A program made the position numbers and the translations under genes. The notes below the pieces were generated by a model, which did not search any database, had not been told where the DNA came from, and saw nothing but the letters and a program-made list of their open reading frames with translations. DNA of 39,762 nucleotides from a bacterium 1XD42-1 (GTDB lineage Bacteria > Bacillota > Clostridia > Oscillospirales > Ruminococcaceae), in the NCBI GenBank assembly GCA_003612625.1, contig RAZJ01000025.1, forward strand, positions 1 to 39,762. The letters are read 5' to 3'. Positions 15,433-25,153 of this stretch are shown here, in pieces. Position 1 is the first letter of the stretch, and every line of letters starts with the position of its first letter.

Positions 15433-16314
15433 TTATCCCTGCCGCTGCCAGCGGAGCCAGTTATCTTGAAAAACAGGCTTCAAACGGCCTGTATCTTTTA
15501 GCCATGCAAGATAGGAACGTACCGTGCTGCCTACCAGAACATATTGCTCAAAATTCAAGGTCAGCTTATATGCGTCAAATAATTTTTTCAAAATTTCTTC
15601 AAAAGTTTGTGGTTCTTCACAAAGAGAAAGAATATGATCTGCAATTTCATGAACTTTGTCAATATTGTATTGTGCCAAAGCTGCAACAGATTTGGCAGCT
15701 TCCGCATGGGCTGGGACAAACAGATCCGCCTGTAACGTTTTCACCATTTCTAAAGTGTCAAGATATGCGGCAGCATCATATAAAAATCCAATTTGATATT
15801 TTTCTAAAGTTTCTTTGCTGGAAAGGCAGTCTGCCAGATAAATAATATGATCCGGCGTGCGGTAGCCTGCCATATTGAAAAAATGTCCGGGCAAAGGGAT
15901 AATTTCCATGCCCTTAGGCAAAACAGATTCTGTTAAAAGCTCTGCTGTGCTTTCCTGGGCCAGTAAAAATTTATGCCTTAGATCCTGAGGAGGGAAGCCT
16001 CCGTATAAAAAAGAAGGTTCTAAAATGGGGTGATTTGTAAAGCTGTATTCGATTGCAGGCCCATAAATTTTACAGCCGGTCTGCCGCTGGAGATATTGGT
16101 TTCCGCCAATATGGTCGGCATTGGAATGGGTATTGAAAATCGCTTTTAGGTGCCAGTTGTTTTTATCCAGGATTTGCCGGACTTTCCTTCCAGCATCCTT
16201 GTCACTGCCGCTGTCAATTAAATAAGCTTCCGAGCCGTTTGCTAAATAAAGGCCGATTTTTGCAGGGCAGTTGATATAATAACTATGTTCTGTAATTTGT
16301 ACCAATTCATACAT
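15433..16314 (-). CDS. Metallo-beta-lactamase fold hydrolase with HxNxDH motif
   Basis: The 293-residue protein has the fold's opening (YLANGSEAYLIDSGSD) and the metal motif, here THSNADHIGG, where Asn65 replaces the usual second His of HxHxDH. His63, Asp67 and His68 remain. Later ligands are in IPLPGHFFNMAGY, IIYLADCLSS and FVPAHAEA. A C-terminal helical extension (about residues 215-293) resembles the winged-helix tail found in RNase-unrelated hydrolases of this superfamily. The substrate is unknown. It is 21 bp after the MATE gene. Confidence 0.88.
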   Translation of the reverse strand: MYELVQITEHSYYINCPAKIGLYLANGSEAYLIDSGSDKDAGRKVRQILDKNNWHLKAIFNTHSNADHIGGNQYLQRQTGCKIYGPAIEYSFTNHPILEPSFLYGGFPPQDLRHKFLLAQESTAELLTESVLPKGMEIIPLPGHFFNMAGYRTPDHIIYLADCLSSKETLEKYQIGFLYDAAAYLDTLEMVKTLQADLFVPAHAEAAKSVAALAQYNIDKVHEIADHILSLCEEPQTFEEILKKLFDAYKLTLNFEQYVLVGSTVRSYLAWLKDTGRLKPVFQDNWLRWQRQG

Positions 16315-16335
16315 GATTATTTTCCTGTCTTTCCA

Positions 16336-17688
16336 TTATGATTCACAGTTGCGCAGAAGGGTATCTTTTTTTAAGATAAAATAGAACAGGCCAACCAGAT
16401 CGGCTAAGATCCAGCCAATAGGAACAGACCACCAAATGCCTGCAACACCGATAGCGGGAATTGCAGAAAGCATATAAGCCAGGACAACACGGGTTCCTAA
16501 AGAAACAACCGTCAGGACAACCGACATCATAGGCTTTCCCAAAGCCCGGTATAGCCCATAAAATAAAAACAAGCATCCGATTCCCCAATAAAAAGTCCCT
16601 TCAATATGTAAATAGCGGATACCTTCTGACAGAATAGCCGTTTCCTCCGGGCTGATAAAAATAAGCATCAGTTGTTTTGCGAAAATCCATAAAAGAAGGG
16701 AAACGACAACACAATAGCTTACGGCAGTATATACGGCGGCGCGGATGCCTTTCATAATCCGATCCTGTTTTTTAGCGCCCATATTTTGGGCAATAAAAGT
16801 AGAAAATCCGTTGGCGAATTCCTGGACCTGCATATAAGCAAAGGAATCAATTTTAACGGCAGCAGCAAAAGCGGCCATAATAACAGTCCCGAAACTGTTT
16901 ACCAGGCCCTGTACCATCAGGATGCCAAGATTCATTACCGATTGCTGCATACAGGTCAAAAGGGAATAGCCGGCAATTTCCCCGAAACGGGCTTTTTTCA
17001 TATTCCAATGGCGGAAAGCAGTCCGGATCACCTGATTTTTGGCAAAGGCATAAGTACCAATTCCAAAGCCGGAAATATATTGAGAAATAACCGTAGCTCC
17101 GGCAGCTCCGGCCGTTCCCCATCCGAATCCTGCTACAAATAATAAATCCAATCCAATATTCAGGACAGCAGCAATTCCTAAAAATACCAGGGGCATAACA
17201 GAATTTCCAAGGGCTTTTAAATATGCCCCGAAAAAATTATATAAAAAGACTGCCGGAATACCCCAGAAGATAATGATGAGATAATCTTGTGTAATTCCAA
17301 TAATTTCTTCCGGAATATTCAGCCAGGCTATAATAAAACGGACATTCCACAGAGAAAAAAGGGTGAGAAGCACTGTAATCAAAGCAGCCAATAAAAAAGA
17401 AGTACAAACGCTGTTTTTTAATCGTTCTTCATCCTGCTGTCCGAAACAAAGGGAAAATACAACGCCGCTTCCCATACATAAGCCCAACAGAATAGAGGTT
17501 AAAAATGTCATTAACGCATAAGAAGTCCCTACGGCAGCTAAGGCATCCGGGCCAATAAATTTCCCTACTACCCATGTATCTACAATATTATACCCTTGCT
17601 GTAAAAGGTTCCCAAATATCATAGGCAGCGCAAATAAGAACATGGTAAGGAATACGGGGCCTTTTGTAAGGTCTTTTTGATGTGCCAT
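16336..17688 (-). CDS. MATE family efflux transporter
   Basis: The 450-residue protein is a 12-helix multidrug and toxin extrusion (MATE/NorM-DinF-like) antiporter. It starts LTKGPVFLTMFLFALPMIFGNLLQQGYNIVDTWVVGKFIGPDALAAVG, the family's signature first helices, and repeats the pattern after residue 230 (NLGILMVQGLVNSFGTVIMAAFAAAVKID). It uses a sodium or proton gradient to export cationic compounds; the substrate cannot be told. ATG start with a weak GGGAT site. It follows the acetyltransferase gene by 17 bp. Confidence 0.94.
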   Translation of the reverse strand: MAHQKDLTKGPVFLTMFLFALPMIFGNLLQQGYNIVDTWVVGKFIGPDALAAVGTSYALMTFLTSILLGLCMGSGVVFSLCFGQQDEERLKNSVCTSFLLAALITVLLTLFSLWNVRFIIAWLNIPEEIIGITQDYLIIIFWGIPAVFLYNFFGAYLKALGNSVMPLVFLGIAAVLNIGLDLLFVAGFGWGTAGAAGATVISQYISGFGIGTYAFAKNQVIRTAFRHWNMKKARFGEIAGYSLLTCMQQSVMNLGILMVQGLVNSFGTVIMAAFAAAVKIDSFAYMQVQEFANGFSTFIAQNMGAKKQDRIMKGIRAAVYTAVSYCVVVSLLLWIFAKQLMLIFISPEETAILSEGIRYLHIEGTFYWGIGCLFLFYGLYRALGKPMMSVVLTVVSLGTRVVLAYMLSAIPAIGVAGIWWSVPIGWILADLVGLFYFILKKDTLLRNCES

Positions 17689-17705
17689 TTGTTTTTTATC
17701 CCAGC

Positions 17706-18341
17706 TTAATTTTTATTTTCCAATATTCTTTTCATATCTTCCATAGATTCTGCATCAAATTTTCTGTCTTTATAATAAAATTGAAAATCATCTTCTGTAA
17801 TTTCCCGAATGATTTTACAGGGGTTCCCGGCAGCCAGTACAGAATCCGGTATATCCTTTGTCACAACACTTCCCGCACCGATCACAGTATTATTTCCAAT
17901 ATGCACCCCTGGAAGAATTACCGTATTTCCGCCAATCCATACATTATCTCCAATTACCACTTCAATACCATACTCATATAAGGTATTTCTTGCGGCAGGA
18001 TGTAAGGGATGGCCTGCGGTATAAATAGATACATTGGGAGCCATCTGGCAGTTATCACCAATAATCACTTTTGCTACATCAATAATGGTGCAATTATAAT
18101 TTGCAAAAAAATTTTTCCCTACTTCAATATGGGTTCCATAATCACAATAAAATGGCGGGTTAATCCAAGGATTTTCTGATTTTCCCAATAATTTTTTTAC
18201 AATTTTAGAAATCCCGTCAAAATCGGAAGGGTCTATGGTATTTAACTCCTGTAAAATTTTCCGGCATTTTTTCTGTTCCTCTAAAACAGCGCCATCGGAA
18301 ATATAAGGAAGCCCGGCATCCCTTCGCGCAATATGATTCAA
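17706..18341 (-). CDS. Sugar O-acetyltransferase, maltose/galactoside acetyltransferase type
   Basis: The 211-residue protein has left-handed beta-helix hexapeptide repeats (IEVGKNFFANYNCTIIDVAKVIIGDN, VVIGDNVWIGGNTVILPGVHIGNNTVIGAGSVVTKD) and the catalytic His in YTAGHPLHP, as in LacA/Maa. It moves an acetyl group from acetyl-CoA to a sugar hydroxyl, probably for detoxification of non-metabolised sugars. An extra stretch at the N-terminus (about 60 residues) matches the Maa family's mac domain. The start is TTG at 18341 with AGAGG nine bases before. Confidence 0.92.
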   Translation of the reverse strand: MNHIARRDAGLPYISDGAVLEEQKKCRKILQELNTIDPSDFDGISKIVKKLLGKSENPWINPPFYCDYGTHIEVGKNFFANYNCTIIDVAKVIIGDNCQMAPNVSIYTAGHPLHPAARNTLYEYGIEVVIGDNVWIGGNTVILPGVHIGNNTVIGAGSVVTKDIPDSVLAAGNPCKIIREITEDDFQFYYKDRKFDAESMEDMKRILENKN

Positions 18342-18364
18342 TTTTTCATACCTCTCTCATTTCC

Positions 18365-19093
18365 TTAACGTTTTAAATACTTGCGTTCTAATAAGTTAAT
18401 GGAACGCTGGGTAGGCTGCATTCCATATTCATAAATTTCACGGTAAATCCGGGGAATCTTTTTCAGTCTGAAATTCATGTCATTCAAATCAAAAGACAGT
18501 AAATCCAACTCCTTACAGCCCAGCCATTCACAAAAATCCTCATATTCCGGGCCGGATTTCTTTTGGAAAGCTTCTGCTAATTGTTCCAATCCGCCAGGGC
18601 CGCCGCAGTCTTCAATAATCCCATAACCAGCTCCTTCCAATACACGGGGTAATTCCCGTCCAGGAAGTTCTTTATCCATAATAATATTTTCTAATGTGAT
18701 TTCAATTTGCCAGCCGTCGCCATAATCATATTCCATTGTCATTTTTTCTCCGGGACAGGAAAAAAATGCGGATTTCATTTTATTTGTAATAGGCTCACAG
18801 GGCAGATCCATCTCATCATCCTGAAATTCATACCGGGTAATTTCTTTATTTTTAAAAATAGTCAGCGTTGTATTTTCACAGTTTGGATTTAATGTTTTCC
18901 AATATAATATAAAATTATCCCGGCTGGGCACGGCAAAGCCAAAAAGATGGCTTGCCTGCATTTCATACATGGTCATTAAAATATAGCCAAACTGGGATAA
19001 AGTGATATTGCCAGGGACTTGGAACCGCCGCCAAATTTTAGGTTCATAATCGCATAATTCTGAATAAAATTGATAAATAGGATAGCTTGCCAT
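18365..19093 (-). CDS. Plasmid pRiA4b ORF-3-like protein
   Basis: The 242-residue protein contains the pRiA4b ORF-3 domain, recognised from YEPKIWRRFQVPGNITLSQFGYILMTMYEMQASHLFGF and the later YDYGDGWQIEITLENI and LPRVLEGAGYGIIEDCGGPGGLEQL motifs. The domain is common on plasmids, transposons and chromosomes; its biochemical role is unknown. The start is ATG 19093, with AGGAG seven bases upstream; an in-frame opening reaches 19216 but overlaps tatD and lacks a site. It begins the block acetyltransferase-MATE-hydrolase. The conserved IWRRF and GDGW elements are intact. Confidence 0.88.
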   Translation of the reverse strand: MASYPIYQFYSELCDYEPKIWRRFQVPGNITLSQFGYILMTMYEMQASHLFGFAVPSRDNFILYWKTLNPNCENTTLTIFKNKEITRYEFQDDEMDLPCEPITNKMKSAFFSCPGEKMTMEYDYGDGWQIEITLENIIMDKELPGRELPRVLEGAGYGIIEDCGGPGGLEQLAEAFQKKSGPEYEDFCEWLGCKELDLLSFDLNDMNFRLKKIPRIYREIYEYGMQPTQRSINLLERKYLKR

Positions 19094-19125
19094 AATAATT
19101 CTCCTATTACAATATATTTGGATAG

Positions 19126-19152
19126 GAAAGCCAGACAGCCGGTCCGGCTTTC
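19126..19152 (-). terminator. Hairpin between tatD and the pRiA4b ORF-3-like gene
   Basis: GAAAGCC (19126-19132) pairs with GGCTTTC (19146-19152), 19 bp past the tatD stop. The run after it on the minus strand is weak in U, so it may only partly terminate. Confidence 0.45.
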
Positions 19153-19170
19153 TTCCCATCTCATGTCTAA

Positions 19171-19947
19171 TCAGAAAGTAGAATCCAATTCGTAAACAGC
19201 TTTCGCATTTTCCCATGTGATATCTAACAAAGACTGCGGCAAAATACCTTGTAATTCAGCCAGACGTTCCGCTGTATAGGCAATCATGGAAGAATCACAG
19301 CGTTTTCCGCGAAAAGGTTCCGGCGTCATATAAGGACAATCGGTTTCTACCAGCAAACGATCCAACGGTACAGCTTGTACAGCTTCCAATAATTTATGGG
19401 CGTTTTTAAATGTAACTGCTCCGCCAAATGCAATATACATCCCCATTTTTATAATTTGTTTTGCCATTTCTGCGCTGCCGGAAAAACAATGGAGGATTCC
19501 TTTCGGCTGGTATTTACGCAGTAAGTCCATTGTATCCTGATGGGCTTCCCTGTCATGGATCACAACCGGCAAATCCAGGTCTTTGGCCAAAGCCAGTTGA
19601 TCCGCAAAAACTTTTTGCTGAATATCCCGTGGAGCAAAATCGTAATGATAATCCAGCCCAATTTCCCCGATTGCCAATACCCGGTTATTTTTTGCATAAG
19701 CTGCTAATTTTTCCCGGCATTCCGGTGTATATTCTTGTGCAGCATGGGGATGGACACCGACTGTACAATAAATATATCGATATTGCTCCGCTAAAGCAAT
19801 CCCTGTTTCACAAGAAGCCATGTCACAGGCAGCATTTACAACCCCGACAACGCCTTTTTCCGGCAAAGAAGCTAAGACTTTATCCCGGTCTGCATCAAAC
19901 CGTTTATCATCATAATGGGCATGGGTATCGAAAATATTTTGATACAA
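19171..19947 (-). CDS. TatD family metal-dependent hydrolase
   Basis: The 258-residue protein is a TIM-barrel TatD nuclease-type hydrolase. It has the metal motif FDTHAHYDD, VGVHPHAA, the metal Glu in IGEIGLDYH, VVIHDREAH, LHCFSG, and the closing LVETDCPYM. Family members act as 3'-5' DNA exonucleases or D-aminoacyl-tRNA deacylase-like enzymes; metG-tatD is a widely conserved pair in Firmicutes. The start is TTG at 19945-19947 with AAGGAGG seven bases before. It is 12 bp downstream of metG on the same transcript. Confidence 0.95.
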   Translation of the reverse strand: MYQNIFDTHAHYDDKRFDADRDKVLASLPEKGVVGVVNAACDMASCETGIALAEQYRYIYCTVGVHPHAAQEYTPECREKLAAYAKNNRVLAIGEIGLDYHYDFAPRDIQQKVFADQLALAKDLDLPVVIHDREAHQDTMDLLRKYQPKGILHCFSGSAEMAKQIIKMGMYIAFGGAVTFKNAHKLLEAVQAVPLDRLLVETDCPYMTPEPFRGKRCDSSMIAYTAERLAELQGILPQSLLDITWENAKAVYELDSTF

Positions 19948-19959
19948 AAGCCATCCTCC

Positions 19960-21936
19960 TTACCGGATTGCAGAGCCGCAAGGAATGCTTTCATCCAGGA
20001 ACAGAACTTTTACATCATTTTCCCCTGCATCTGCTGCCAGAATCATTCCATTGCTTTCTACCCCGCGAAGCTTTGCCGGCTTTAAATTTGCAACAACAAC
20101 AACTTTTTTCCCGATCAGCATATCTGGTTCATACCAGGGATGGATGCCGGAAACTACTTGACGCATTTTACCTGAGCCGTCGTCCAATTCCAGCCGCAGC
20201 AATTTATCTGCTTTTGGAACAGGCTCGCAAGCCATAACTTGAGCTGCCCGTAATTGCACCTTAGCAAAATCCTCTATTCCAATAATTGTGGCAACACCTT
20301 CAGCAGGAGCTGATTTTTCCGGAGCTTTTTTCTCAGCAGCTTCTGTTTTTTTCGCTGTTTTGCCTTCTACTTTTTCTAAAGCAGCTAATTCTTTTGCAAT
20401 ATCAATTCGGGGGAATAATCCAGCGCCTTTTTGTACTTGAGCCTGTGCTGGCATAAGACCGATTTCCCAGGCACTTTCATAAGAAGTGACTTCTGGAGAA
20501 GCTCCGATTTGTTCAAAAATTTTAGGAGCAGTATCCGGCATAAATGGTGTTAATAAAATACCACAAATACGCACACATTCCAAAAGGGTATAAAGGACAG
20601 AAGCCAATCTGGGATTATTGGCAGGATCTTTCCCTAATACCCAGGGTGCAGTTTCATCAATATACTTATTGCACCGGGATATTAGTTTAAAAATTTCAAT
20701 TAAAGCATTTTGGAATGCAAAATGTTCCATTTGTTCTTCGTACCGGGCAGGCAAAGAACGGGCAATTGTTAAAATTTCTTCATCAATCGGTGCGTTTTCC
20801 CGTTCCGCAGGCAGTTTCCCACCGAAATATTTGTCTACCATTGCCACAGACCGGGAAACTAAATTGCCTAAATCATTGGCTAAATCAGAATTGATCCGTC
20901 CAATTAAGCTTTCATTAGAAAATAACCCGTCAGAACCAAAAGGAAATTCCCGCAATAAGAAATAACGGATTGCATCTACCCCGTAACGCTCTACCAATAC
21001 CACAGGGTCCACAACATTTCCTTTTGATTTGCTCATTTTCCCGCCTTCTAATAAAAGCCATCCATGGCCAAATACTTTTTTAGGCAAAGGCAGATCCAAA
21101 GCCATCAGCATAGCAGGCCATACAATCGTATGGAACCGCATAATTTCTTTTCCCACAAAGTGCACGTCAGCAGGCCAGTATTTTTCGTAATCCTGATATT
21201 TCCCATTGCCATATCCTAAAGCTGTAATATAATTGCTTAAAGCATCCACCCACACATAAACTACATGTTTCGGATCAAAAGTTACAGGAATTCCCCAGGA
21301 AAAAGAAGTCCGTGATACGCAGAGATCCTCTAAGCCGGGTTTGATAAAATTATTGACCATTTCATTTAAACGGCTTTGAGGCTCCATAAATAAAGGATTT
21401 TCTTCATAAAGCTTTAACAGCTTATCAGCAAAAGCAGACAGCTTGAAGAAATAAGCTTCTTCTTCGGCGTCTTTGACTTCACGGCCGCAGTCTGGACACT
21501 TCCCGTCAACAAGCTGGCTTTCTGTCCAGAAGCTTTCACAGGGCGTACAATATTTGCCTTTATAAGAGCCTTTATAAATAAAACCCCGGTCATATAATTC
21601 TTTAAATATTTTTTGTACTGATTCCACATGATAGGAATCGGTTGTCCGAATAAATCGGTCATTAGAAATATTTAACAGTTTCCATAATTCTTTGATCCCT
21701 GCTACAACCTGATCCACATATTGCTGAGGGGTAACACCTGCGCTTTTTGCTTTTTCTTCGATTTTCTGGCCATGTTCATCCGTTCCCGTTAAGAACATGA
21801 CATCAAATCCCTGCATTCGTTTATAGCGGGCCATAACATCCGTTGCTACTGTGCAGTAGCTATGGCCAATATGAAGCTTATCAGACGGATAATAAATCGG
21901 TGTCGTAATATAAAACGTTTTCCCTCTTCCATTCAT
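19960..21936 (-). CDS. metG: Methionyl-tRNA synthetase
   Basis: MetG charges tRNA-Met. The 658-residue enzyme has the class I signature LHIGH (residues 17-21), a zinc knuckle with two CxxC pairs (CTPC ... CPDC), the WVDALSNYITALGYG region, and GGKMSKSKGN as the KMSKS loop. A Lys/Ala-rich linker (about 520-545) leads to a C-terminal Trbp111-like tRNA-binding domain (VQLRAAQVMACEPVPKADKLL to the end). The ATG has GGGAGG. No T-box leader is present between the promoter and the start, although clostridial synthetase genes often have one. Confidence 0.98.
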   Translation of the reverse strand: MNGRGKTFYITTPIYYPSDKLHIGHSYCTVATDVMARYKRMQGFDVMFLTGTDEHGQKIEEKAKSAGVTPQQYVDQVVAGIKELWKLLNISNDRFIRTTDSYHVESVQKIFKELYDRGFIYKGSYKGKYCTPCESFWTESQLVDGKCPDCGREVKDAEEEAYFFKLSAFADKLLKLYEENPLFMEPQSRLNEMVNNFIKPGLEDLCVSRTSFSWGIPVTFDPKHVVYVWVDALSNYITALGYGNGKYQDYEKYWPADVHFVGKEIMRFHTIVWPAMLMALDLPLPKKVFGHGWLLLEGGKMSKSKGNVVDPVVLVERYGVDAIRYFLLREFPFGSDGLFSNESLIGRINSDLANDLGNLVSRSVAMVDKYFGGKLPAERENAPIDEEILTIARSLPARYEEQMEHFAFQNALIEIFKLISRCNKYIDETAPWVLGKDPANNPRLASVLYTLLECVRICGILLTPFMPDTAPKIFEQIGASPEVTSYESAWEIGLMPAQAQVQKGAGLFPRIDIAKELAALEKVEGKTAKKTEAAEKKAPEKSAPAEGVATIIGIEDFAKVQLRAAQVMACEPVPKADKLLRLELDDGSGKMRQVVSGIHPWYEPDMLIGKKVVVVANLKPAKLRGVESNGMILAADAGENDVKVLFLDESIPCGSAIR

Positions 21937-21979
21937 AGAACAGAAGCCTCCCTTTATGATAATTTTTCAATATGCGGCT

Positions 21980-22008
21980 ATTATAGCATAATTTAGGAAG
22001 CGCCTCAA
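21980..22008 (-). promoter_or_regulatory. Promoter for metG-tatD
   Basis: Minus strand TTGAGG (22003-22008), 17 bp, TATAAT (21980-21985), leaving a leader of only about 37 bases. Confidence 0.7.
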
Positions 22009-22032
22009 GTTTTTTTGAAACGTGCTGTTTTC

Positions 22033-22061
22033 TTTTCAAAGAGAAAAAAATATGCTACACT
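22033..22061 (+). promoter_or_regulatory. Tentative promoter for glpK
   Basis: TTTTCA (22033-22038), 17 bp, TACACT (22056-22061), each matching four of six consensus bases. The -35 lies within an imperfect palindrome TTTTCTtttcaaAGAGAAAA that may be regulatory. Confidence 0.35.
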
Positions 22062-22094
22062 AAGGAAAAATAAAATAAGGAGATACTTGATAGG

Positions 22095-23588
22095 ATGGGA
22101 AATTATATACTGGCACTGGATCAAGGTACAACCAGTTCCCGGGCTATTTTATTTGACCGGGAACAAAATATGATTGCTGTTTCCCAAAAAGAATTCACAC
22201 AATATTATCCCCAGGAAGGCTGGGTAGAACAGGATCCTATGGAAATCTATTCTTCCCAATATGCGGTCATGATGGAAGCTGTTGCACAAAGTGGTATAGA
22301 TGTACAGGAAATTGCTGGGATAGGCATTACCAACCAGCGGGAAACCACAATTTTATGGGATAAAACCACAGGCCGTCCCATTTACAATGCGATTGTATGG
22401 CAATGCCGCCGTACAGCAGAGCTTATAGATGAATTAAAAGCCCAGGGCTTAGAATCTTATATCCGGGAAAATACAGGTTTAATTCCAGATGCTTATTTTT
22501 CTGCAACAAAAATCAAATGGATTTTGGATCGTGTTCCAGGCGCCAGGGAACGGGCAGAACGGGGAGAAATCCTGTTTGGGACAGTGGATAGCTGGTTAAT
22601 CTGGAAGCTGACAGATGGAATTCATATTACCGATTATACCAATGCTTCCCGGACCATGCTGTTTAATATTAAAACATTACAATGGGATGGCACCCTGTTA
22701 AAAGCATTGGATATTCCCCGGCAAATGCTTCCGGAAGTCCATCCATGCAGTGAAATTTATGGATTTACTGATATACGGGGCATTAAAATCCCAATCGCAG
22801 GCATTGCAGGCGATCAGCAGGCTGCTTTATTTGGCCAGTGTTGTTTTGACACTGGAGATGCAAAAAATACGTATGGAACAGGCTGTTTTCTCCTGATGAA
22901 TACAGGTAAAACTTTATGCCGCAGTCAAAATGGCCTGCTGACTACCATTGCCGCTGGAGTTGAAGGGATTCAATATGCTTTAGAAGGCAGCGTTTTTGTT
23001 GGAGGCGCAGTCATTCAATGGCTGCGGGATGAATTACGTTTTCTGACAGAAAGCAAAGAAGCTGAATATTATGCACAAAAAGTAAATGATACTGGCGGAG
23101 TTTATTTCGTACCTGCTTTTACAGGATTAGGGGCCCCTTACTGGGACATGTATGCACGGGGCTGCATGATTGGTTTAACCCGGGGGACACGGCGGGAACA
23201 TATTATCCGGGCGGCTCAAGAATCTATTGCTTATCAAACGGCAGATTTGGTACATGCAATGGAACGGGATACAGGCGTTCCTTTAACCGGGCTTCGGGCT
23301 GACGGAGGAGCGTCACGGGATGCTTTCCTAATGCAGTTTCAAGCAGATATTTTAAATAAACAAGTCCTCCGGCCTGTGATCCGGGAAACAACTGCTTTAG
23401 GGGCAGCTTATTTAGCAGGGCTGGCCGCAGGGGTCTGGAGTAATCTGGATGAGATCCGTAAGCTTTGGCATTGTGATATGGTATTTTCTCCAGAAATGGA
23501 AGATGAAAAACGGAACAAGCTTCTTTCCGGCTGGGAAAAAGCAGTGGGCCGCAGCCAGGGCTGGATTGAACCTGCCAGCCGTTTATAG
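22095..23588 (+). CDS. glpK: Glycerol kinase
   Basis: GlpK phosphorylates glycerol to glycerol 3-phosphate. The 497-residue length is standard. Seen are the FGGY-type N-terminal phosphate motif [31 protein letters not shown], the glycerol-binding [20 protein letters not shown], and [22 protein letters not shown] in the C-terminal lobe. The His-phosphorylation loop of Firmicutes enzymes (IREHI-like) is not obvious. AAGGAG lies 12 bases before the ATG, a long spacing. No facilitator (glpF) or glycerol-3-phosphate dehydrogenase is adjacent. Its stop is 2 bp from the stop of the convergent gene, with no terminator hairpin between. Confidence 0.97.
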   Translation: MGNYILALDQGTTSSRAILFDREQNMIAVSQKEFTQYYPQEGWVEQDPMEIYSSQYAVMMEAVAQSGIDVQEIAGIGITNQRETTILWDKTTGRPIYNAIVWQCRRTAELIDELKAQGLESYIRENTGLIPDAYFSATKIKWILDRVPGARERAERGEILFGTVDSWLIWKLTDGIHITDYTNASRTMLFNIKTLQWDGTLLKALDIPRQMLPEVHPCSEIYGFTDIRGIKIPIAGIAGDQQAALFGQCCFDTGDAKNTYGTGCFLLMNTGKTLCRSQNGLLTTIAAGVEGIQYALEGSVFVGGAVIQWLRDELRFLTESKEAEYYAQKVNDTGGVYFVPAFTGLGAPYWDMYARGCMIGLTRGTRREHIIRAAQESIAYQTADLVHAMERDTGVPLTGLRADGGASRDAFLMQFQADILNKQVLRPVIRETTALGAAYLAGLAAGVWSNLDEIRKLWHCDMVFSPEMEDEKRNKLLSGWEKAVGRSQGWIEPASRL

Positions 23589-23590
23589 AA

Positions 23591-25123
23591 TTAAAAAGTC
23601 ATCTGTTCCAAATATTGTTCCATAAAATAGGCACTTTCAGATAAAGAAATTTCTGTAGCTTCCCGGGCTAACTGTTCAGCTTCTTTCCGCAATTCCTGGC
23701 ACATGAGCATTGCGGCAGCCCCTGTCCCAGCACCATTTCCTACGGTTACAGCTTTTCTCACCAGGGCTGCCGGAATCAGGCCAATTCCGGCAGCTTCTTC
23801 ACAATCTATCCTGCTTCCAAAGCCGCCGCATAAATAAAATGTATTGATTTGTTCTTTTGAGATTCCGCCTTCATATAAGAGCGTTTCCAGGCCCGCCGCT
23901 ATGGCAGCTTTTGCAAGCTGGATCGCCCGCACATCCTCCTGTGTCAAAAAAATATTGCTGTTCCCCAATTGGATTTTATCTCCTTCTGTTATATATGGGA
24001 ATAAAATTCCTTTTTGTATTATCAGTCCTGTTTCATCCAGTGCCCCTGTTTTCCTCATAAGACAAAGCAGACTGATAACTCCAGTTCCGCAAATTCCGGC
24101 CGGATCTGCGTTGCCTATGGTTTTCCAGGAAATTTCTCCATTTTCCAGGGCTATATGGCTGACCGCCCCTTTTGAAGCTGTCATTCCCATGGAAAGCCCT
24201 GCTCCTTCAAAGGCAGGACCTGCTGCCGCGGCACAACAGAAGCATTTCCCTTGGGCCATCAGCATCATTTCCCCGTTGGTTCCAATATCCAATAATAAGG
24301 CATTTTCCCGCCCTGCAAGCCTTACGGCCGCCGCCGCGCATAAAATATCTGCCCCCACATAGGCCCCCACACAGGGCGGCAAATAAAGCGGTATCCCCTG
24401 ATATTCTGGAAACAGACTGCCGCTGTCCATCTCATAACCAAAACAGCTTTCTGGTCGGAAGGGTGCTTCGGCAATTCCTTTTGGATTTTTGCCTGTTAAA
24501 AAATGCAGCATAGTGGTATTTCCTGTTATGGTAAGGGCTTTGATTTCACCATGTATGGGGAGTGCCTTTTCACATTGGGTAAACATGTGGGAAAGCTGTT
24601 TCACGATTTGCTGGTGAGGCATTTCCGTGCCATAAAGATTAGAATAATCAATGCGGGAAATCACATCTGCACCAAGTCCCCGTTGATCATTTGGTTCTCC
24701 CAGTGCCGCTATGATCTGATGGGTATGCAGATCACAAAGATAAGCGGCAACGGTTGTAGTGCCAATATCCACAGCCAGTCCGAAGCTTCCCAGCGGAAAT
24801 GAATCCCAATTAGCCTTTGGCAAAGTCCCTTCTAAAGCTGTCCCGACCGTCCCGGAAGGCAGTATTATTTTGCAATCCCCCAAAGCTCGGGCAAAACAGG
24901 CCAGCCGAATGCCTTCCTTTGCAGGCCCCAAAAGATGTTTTTCTTCTTCACCAGGCGGTTCCAAAAGACCTTGGACTTGGACCCGGCATTTTCCACAGGT
25001 ATGGTTGCCGCCACAGGGCATAGCGAAAGAAGCCCCACAAGATTGAATTGCTTCAGAAAGCAATATTCCTGGGGTGCCCTCCCATACATAAATTTTATCT
25101 TGCTGCCGTATTGTGATTTTCAA
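23591..25123 (-). CDS. Ferredoxin-ASKHA protein (DUF4445, RACo-like corrinoid activation type)
   Basis: This 510-residue protein joins an N-terminal [2Fe-2S] ferredoxin domain (Cys37, Cys43, Cys46, Cys76; CGGNHTCGKC) to an ASKHA ATPase fold with phosphate loops GLAVDIGTTTVAAY (about 113-126), ITGNTTMLHFLTG and LLLDIGTNGEMML. The family (COG3894) includes RACo/RamA proteins, which reduce inactive Co(II) corrinoid proteins at the expense of ATP. It is shorter than RACo (about 620), with a reduced linker. No corrinoid protein or methyltransferase lies in the window, so the partner is unknown. The start is TTG at 25123 with AAAGGG. Confidence 0.85.
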   Translation of the reverse strand: MKITIRQQDKIYVWEGTPGILLSEAIQSCGASFAMPCGGNHTCGKCRVQVQGLLEPPGEEEKHLLGPAKEGIRLACFARALGDCKIILPSGTVGTALEGTLPKANWDSFPLGSFGLAVDIGTTTVAAYLCDLHTHQIIAALGEPNDQRGLGADVISRIDYSNLYGTEMPHQQIVKQLSHMFTQCEKALPIHGEIKALTITGNTTMLHFLTGKNPKGIAEAPFRPESCFGYEMDSGSLFPEYQGIPLYLPPCVGAYVGADILCAAAAVRLAGRENALLLDIGTNGEMMLMAQGKCFCCAAAAGPAFEGAGLSMGMTASKGAVSHIALENGEISWKTIGNADPAGICGTGVISLLCLMRKTGALDETGLIIQKGILFPYITEGDKIQLGNSNIFLTQEDVRAIQLAKAAIAAGLETLLYEGGISKEQINTFYLCGGFGSRIDCEEAAGIGLIPAALVRKAVTVGNGAGTGAAAMLMCQELRKEAEQLAREATEISLSESAYFMEQYLEQMTF

Positions 25124-25153
25124 ATATTTTTCCCTTTCAATTCTTTGTGAAAA

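Noticed and set aside
19461-20237. Long plus-strand open frame spanning tatD and metG
   Set aside because: Antisense to two certain genes, composition is unnatural (Pro/His/Arg-rich) and there is no ribosome binding site.
21937-21990. T-box leader for metG
   Set aside because: The stretch between promoter and start is about 40 bases, too short, and there is no T-box sequence.
23844-24362. Plus-strand open frame inside the RACo-like gene
   Set aside because: Shadow of a conserved gene on the other strand.
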